Source: Opitutaceae bacterium (GTDB taxonomy: Bacteria > Verrucomicrobiota > Verrucomicrobiia > Opitutales > Opitutaceae). Taken from it: DNA of 64,000 nt. Numbering within the stretch: position 1 is the stretch's first letter; every line of letters begins with the position of its first letter. The stretch spans positions 1 to 64,000 of the forward strand of contig JANQRT010000073.1 in assembly GCA_028284385.1 (NCBI GenBank). Reading direction: 5' to 3'. The translations under genes and the position numbers were made by a program. The notes under the pieces were generated by a model that saw only the letters and a program-made list of their open reading frames with translations, did not search any database and had not been told where the DNA came from. Positions 61,338-64,000 of the stretch are shown piece by piece.

Positions 61338-62063
61338 TCAGCCAAACCCAGAACGTCTCAAATCAATTTCGTCAATCAGGCCTTTCTTGCCGAATCGTAT
61401 CAGAAAAGCGGTTGCTTCAGCTACTTCTTGCGGAGAAATGAACGTGCTTCGATCAAGGCGAGCGCCAGCAGTGAGAGCCATTTCGGTATCGACGCCGCCG
61501 GGCAGCAAGGAATGTACGCGAATCTTGTCTTTGGCTAGTTCGCTAGTCAGCGTCTTGGTGAGACCATGGAGGGCGTGCTTACTGGCTACGTACGCCCCCT
61601 CATTCTTGTGGCCCTTCCGAGCTGCCGAAGAGCAGATATTGATGATCGAAGCTCTCTCGGATTTCCGCAAGTGAGGAATGGCGTATTTGCAAAGCAGGAA
61701 AGGGGCGATCGCATTGACCTGCATCACACGTTTCAAAGCCTCTTCTTCAGTATGCTCGATCTCAGCCAAATGGAACATGCCTGCATTGTTGATGAGAACA
61801 TCCAATCTGCCGAAAGCCTTGATCGTCTTCTCAACAAGACGCTTGGGAGCCCCATCCTCTTCGAAATCCACCACGACAGCTTCTACACGGATGTCCGAGC
61901 CGCTCAAAAAGACGCGGCAATCGTCCAGCTTTTCCTGTGACCGGCCTGCCAGCATTAAATGAAAGCCCACGCCAGCGAGTTCCGAAGCGATCGCTTGGCC
62001 AATGCCTCCACTCGCCCCAGTGATTAAGGCGACCTGGCACTCTTTCGCCAACGAATCACTCAT
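61338..62063 (-). CDS. classical short-chain dehydrogenase/reductase
   Basis: 241 residues with NAD(P) motif TGASGGIGQAIASEL, NNAG (VLINNAGMFHLAE) and an intact catalytic set: Ser in IINICSSAARKG and YVASK (Tyr and Lys). It resembles 3-ketoacyl-ACP reductases and sugar-alcohol dehydrogenases, with no feature to separate these. It is downstream of a TonB receptor on the minus strand, across a hairpin. Unlike the two other SDRs in the window it keeps all catalytic residues. Confidence 0.88.
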   Translation of the reverse strand: MSDSLAKECQVALITGASGGIGQAIASELAGVGFHLMLAGRSQEKLDDCRVFLSGSDIRVEAVVVDFEEDGAPKRLVEKTIKAFGRLDVLINNAGMFHLAEIEHTEEEALKRVMQVNAIAPFLLCKYAIPHLRKSERASIINICSSAARKGHKNEGAYVASKHALHGLTKTLTSELAKDKIRVHSLLPGGVDTEMALTAGARLDRSTFISPQEVAEATAFLIRFGKKGLIDEIDLRRSGFG

Positions 62064-62117
62064 TCTATAGTGGAATAATGAATACGAATCCCGAAAATGG
62101 AAAACAGCTATACAAGA

Positions 62118-62152
62118 GAGCTTGAACCCGCCCTTGAGACGAGTTCAAGCTC
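62118..62152 (-). terminator. hairpin between TonB receptor and SDR
   Basis: GAGCTTGAAC and GTTCAAGCTC form a perfect 10-base stem with a 15-base loop. On the minus strand TCTTGTATAGCTGTTTT follows, which is only partly T-rich. It lies 20 bases after the receptor stop. Confidence 0.5.
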
Positions 62153-62171
62153 CGAGCAATATCAATTCCCC

Positions 62172-64000
62172 CTAAAATCGGAATGTATTCGTTACGAAGA
62201 CCTGCTGTTCCGGAGGCATGCGCACGACTGCCAATTCCCCATTGGGATTGATGACAACCGGTATGTCCGTATCCGAACGAATAGCGTTACGAACGTTCAA
62301 CTGTATGCGCCAGTTGATTTTATCCCGCAATCTTTTCTTGTAGGAGAACCAAATGTCGCCGTTGAGCTCGTCGTCGCCAAAGAAGGCATTGTCGAGATCA
62401 GGTATTTGATTTCCTCCTTCGTCCACCAGTAGTGGATAGCCGATGGCCGAGCGATCCTGCCATCTCAGCGCTCCTCCAATTCCGAAGCCCTTAGCCTTGC
62501 CTTCGAGAAAATCGTAGCTCGAGACAAGATTGACGCGCCATTGGCGTTGCTCGAGGGATTTTCTTCCGTCGTTGGCCAATTCGGCTCGTACTGGGAAAGA
62601 CACTACATTCTGGTAACGTTCAAGGATAGTGATGTCTACGTCTAAGGTAGGATTGTCACGCACATTGGCCAGTCCGCTTTCGGTGATGTTTCTTTCGATA
62701 TCGAGGACGACACTACTGAATGCAGGAGCAGTATTAGACCGGACGGTTTCCTGTTCCGCCACGTTCAAAGAAACGCTCCAGTTCGGTTTGATGGCTCCGA
62801 TGAGTTCGACCTCCATACCTTCCGATACGAAATCGAACGTAGAAGTGAGATTCTGGATACTATCGGAAGTCACTCGCCCATCTACAGGATCGACCTGATA
62901 ATTGAGAAGACCTCGAGTGGGTTCCGGTACTAGATTGATGATCGCCGTATACAACTCAGAATATGAGCTGGCAGCCGAACCTACTCCGAGATCCGCGAAG
63001 GGGATGTCCTGCTCTTCGGCACCTCGGAAATTGCGCAGCCAGTCGCCAATACGTCCCGTGGCATTATTAAGAGTGCCGTTAACATTAGTCCGGTTATTGG
63101 TGTTGCTGGTCTCGAAGAAATTCACCTTCAAAGAAAGGCGACGCTTGAGAAACTCCAAAGTGAAACCGTACTCTTCAGTTTCGCCAACCGGCGCTGAAAT
63201 GATTTCGCCAATAATGTTCTGGTTGAATCCGGCCGGTTGAAAACTCTCGCCCTCATAGTAATGAGCGCTGAAGTCCATACCGAAAGGCAACTCGAACCAA
63301 TGCTCTTCGGGAAAGAATCCTACGATGCTTTTGGTGATGGTTTCGTCCTCGAAGTCGGAACTAGGATTGTCCTGCAAACGAAAGAGGTTCGCGTTGGCTG
63401 TTCCATCCGGATTGCGCAAAGGCAAGTCGCCGGTGAAGGTTCCGGTAGAAATGAGTCTTTCAAAGGCCTTCTCGCGATCCTGACGCCAGGCTAGAACCGT
63501 TACCACGTGATTATCGAGAAAGTTGCTTTTCAGCGAAACCGCCTCGGAGGTCAACTCGGTTCGACCTAGATCCGCTCCGAGCCGAACTTCGGTCGGGTAG
63601 AACTCTCCCACCCTTCGTTCTTTCGCGATATGATCCCAGTACCAGGCCGTATGCCGCTGACCTTCGACAGGCCAGGGAACATTGACTTGGTCGGTGATGG
63701 AAACGTCGCCAAAAGTCGACGCGTTAGCGGCAGAAGGACCAACGTACACGAGTGTGGAGACGCTGCGACGCCCCGTATTTGCGGTTTGCCCGAAAGCCTC
63801 GTCGGTCGCGACGGCGATGGTATCGCTTTCCCAAACGAACCGATCCTGCGTATTCACCTGATCATTATCGCGCTGCTCGAAAAGGCCAGTCAGCGTGTGG
63901 CGCCCAAGCCATTTTCCTAGGCTCTCGTTATAGTCTTTGATGTCGACGTCCACGTAGGCGGTCGCCCGCAACGTGTCTTGAACCCGCTTTCTCTTATTAG
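62172..64000 (-). CDS. TonB-dependent receptor, C-terminal part (runs off the window)
   Basis: The frame is open to the right edge, so the plug and signal peptide lie outside; only about 609 residues of the barrel are seen. Typical barrel strands include LGRHTLTGLFEQRDND, YTAIINLVP, VELIGAIKPNWSVSLNVAEQE, GGALRWQDRSAIGYPLL and the end FVTNTFRF with terminal Phe. FNETSN-like and PTRGLLNYQVDPVDG stretches match the very large Opitutales-type receptors. An SDR lies downstream. Its ligand is unknown; proximity to the glycan/TTT operon (convergent) suggests a saccharide. Confidence 0.88.
   Translation of the reverse strand, partial: NKRKRVQDTLRATAYVDVDIKDYNESLGKWLGRHTLTGLFEQRDNDQVNTQDRFVWESDTIAVATDEAFGQTANTGRRSVSTLVYVGPSAANASTFGDVSITDQVNVPWPVEGQRHTAWYWDHIAKERRVGEFYPTEVRLGADLGRTELTSEAVSLKSNFLDNHVVTVLAWRQDREKAFERLISTGTFTGDLPLRNPDGTANANLFRLQDNPSSDFEDETITKSIVGFFPEEHWFELPFGMDFSAHYYEGESFQPAGFNQNIIGEIISAPVGETEEYGFTLEFLKRRLSLKVNFFETSNTNNRTNVNGTLNNATGRIGDWLRNFRGAEEQDIPFADLGVGSAASSYSELYTAIINLVPEPTRGLLNYQVDPVDGRVTSDSIQNLTSTFDFVSEGMEVELIGAIKPNWSVSLNVAEQETVRSNTAPAFSSVVLDIERNITESGLANVRDNPTLDVDITILERYQNVVSFPVRAELANDGRKSLEQRQWRVNLVSSYDFLEGKAKGFGIGGALRWQDRSAIGYPLLVDEGGNQIPDLDNAFFGDDELNGDIWFSYKKRLRDKINWRIQLNVRNAIRSDTDIPVVINPNGELAVVRMPPEQQVFVTNTFRF

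Overview
The window reads as chromosomal DNA of a free-living, probably marine, heterotroph of the Verrucomicrobiota (Opitutales/Puniceicoccales-like). This is inferred from the mixture of many TonB-dependent receptors, glycoside hydrolases, a sulfatase, sodium/solute symporters, DUF1080 and an rpsB-tsf pair with a short EF-Ts. No 16S gene is present, so the placement is an inference.

Layout. 1-6.2 kb is housekeeping: the end of a SYLF-domain gene, tRNA-Gly(CCC), exbB with two tandem tonB copies and no exbD, tRNA-Ser(CGA), a frameshifted GIY-YIG gene, a DUF1080 protein, tsf-rpsB and an initiator-like tRNA-Met. 6.4-12.1 kb holds an AraC regulator divergent from an operon encoding a desaturase-Rieske-flavin reductase triple fusion, an aldo/keto reductase and an esterase. 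12.2-24.6 kb is a glycoside-utilisation locus read mostly on the minus strand: GH63/MGH1-like hydrolase, SSS symporter, FG-GAP surface protein, TonB receptor and two unknown proteins. It is divergent from a GntR-type regulator followed by a frameshifted HpcH/HpaI aldolase. 24.6-25.75 kb is a scar of gene fragments: GIY-YIG, the GH3 C-terminus, and a copy of the tRNA-Met 3' flank.

25.8-40.1 kb carries a tandem FGE-fold protein and a minus-strand operon (GH28, GH92, SSS symporter, FucP-like MFS, myo-inositol oxygenase) divergent from a LacI regulator, with a large TonB receptor beyond it. 40.1-49.3 kb has gene relics, an AraC regulator and a small-molecule cluster: metallo-hydrolase, two divergent SDRs, DcaP-like porin, beta-propeller-YciI fusion, a dimeric-barrel protein, a barrel protein and an NTF2-like protein. 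49.3-61.3 kb is a plus-strand saccharide/carboxylate operon: clan GH-A glycosidase, alpha-galactosidase-like protein, GH28, sulfatase, tripartite tricarboxylate transporter (TctC plus a TctA-TctB fusion) and a PrpF/GalD-like isomerase. The window ends with an SDR and a TonB receptor running off the edge.

How it works together. ExbB/TonB could energise the three TonB receptors. Glycans bound at the outer membrane would be cut by the GH and sulfatase enzymes, and the products imported by SSS, MFS or TTT carriers and oxidised inside. Two regulons can be read from matching inverted repeats: a GntR-type site of 8-5-8 form at three places, and a LacI-type site (TCTAAGCGTTAGA core) at the lacI start and before the TonB receptor at 40.1 kb. 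The most unusual elements are the triple-fusion oxygenase operon, the myo-inositol oxygenase in a pectin/mannan operon, the propeller-YciI fusion, and the repeats that link distant intergenic regions.
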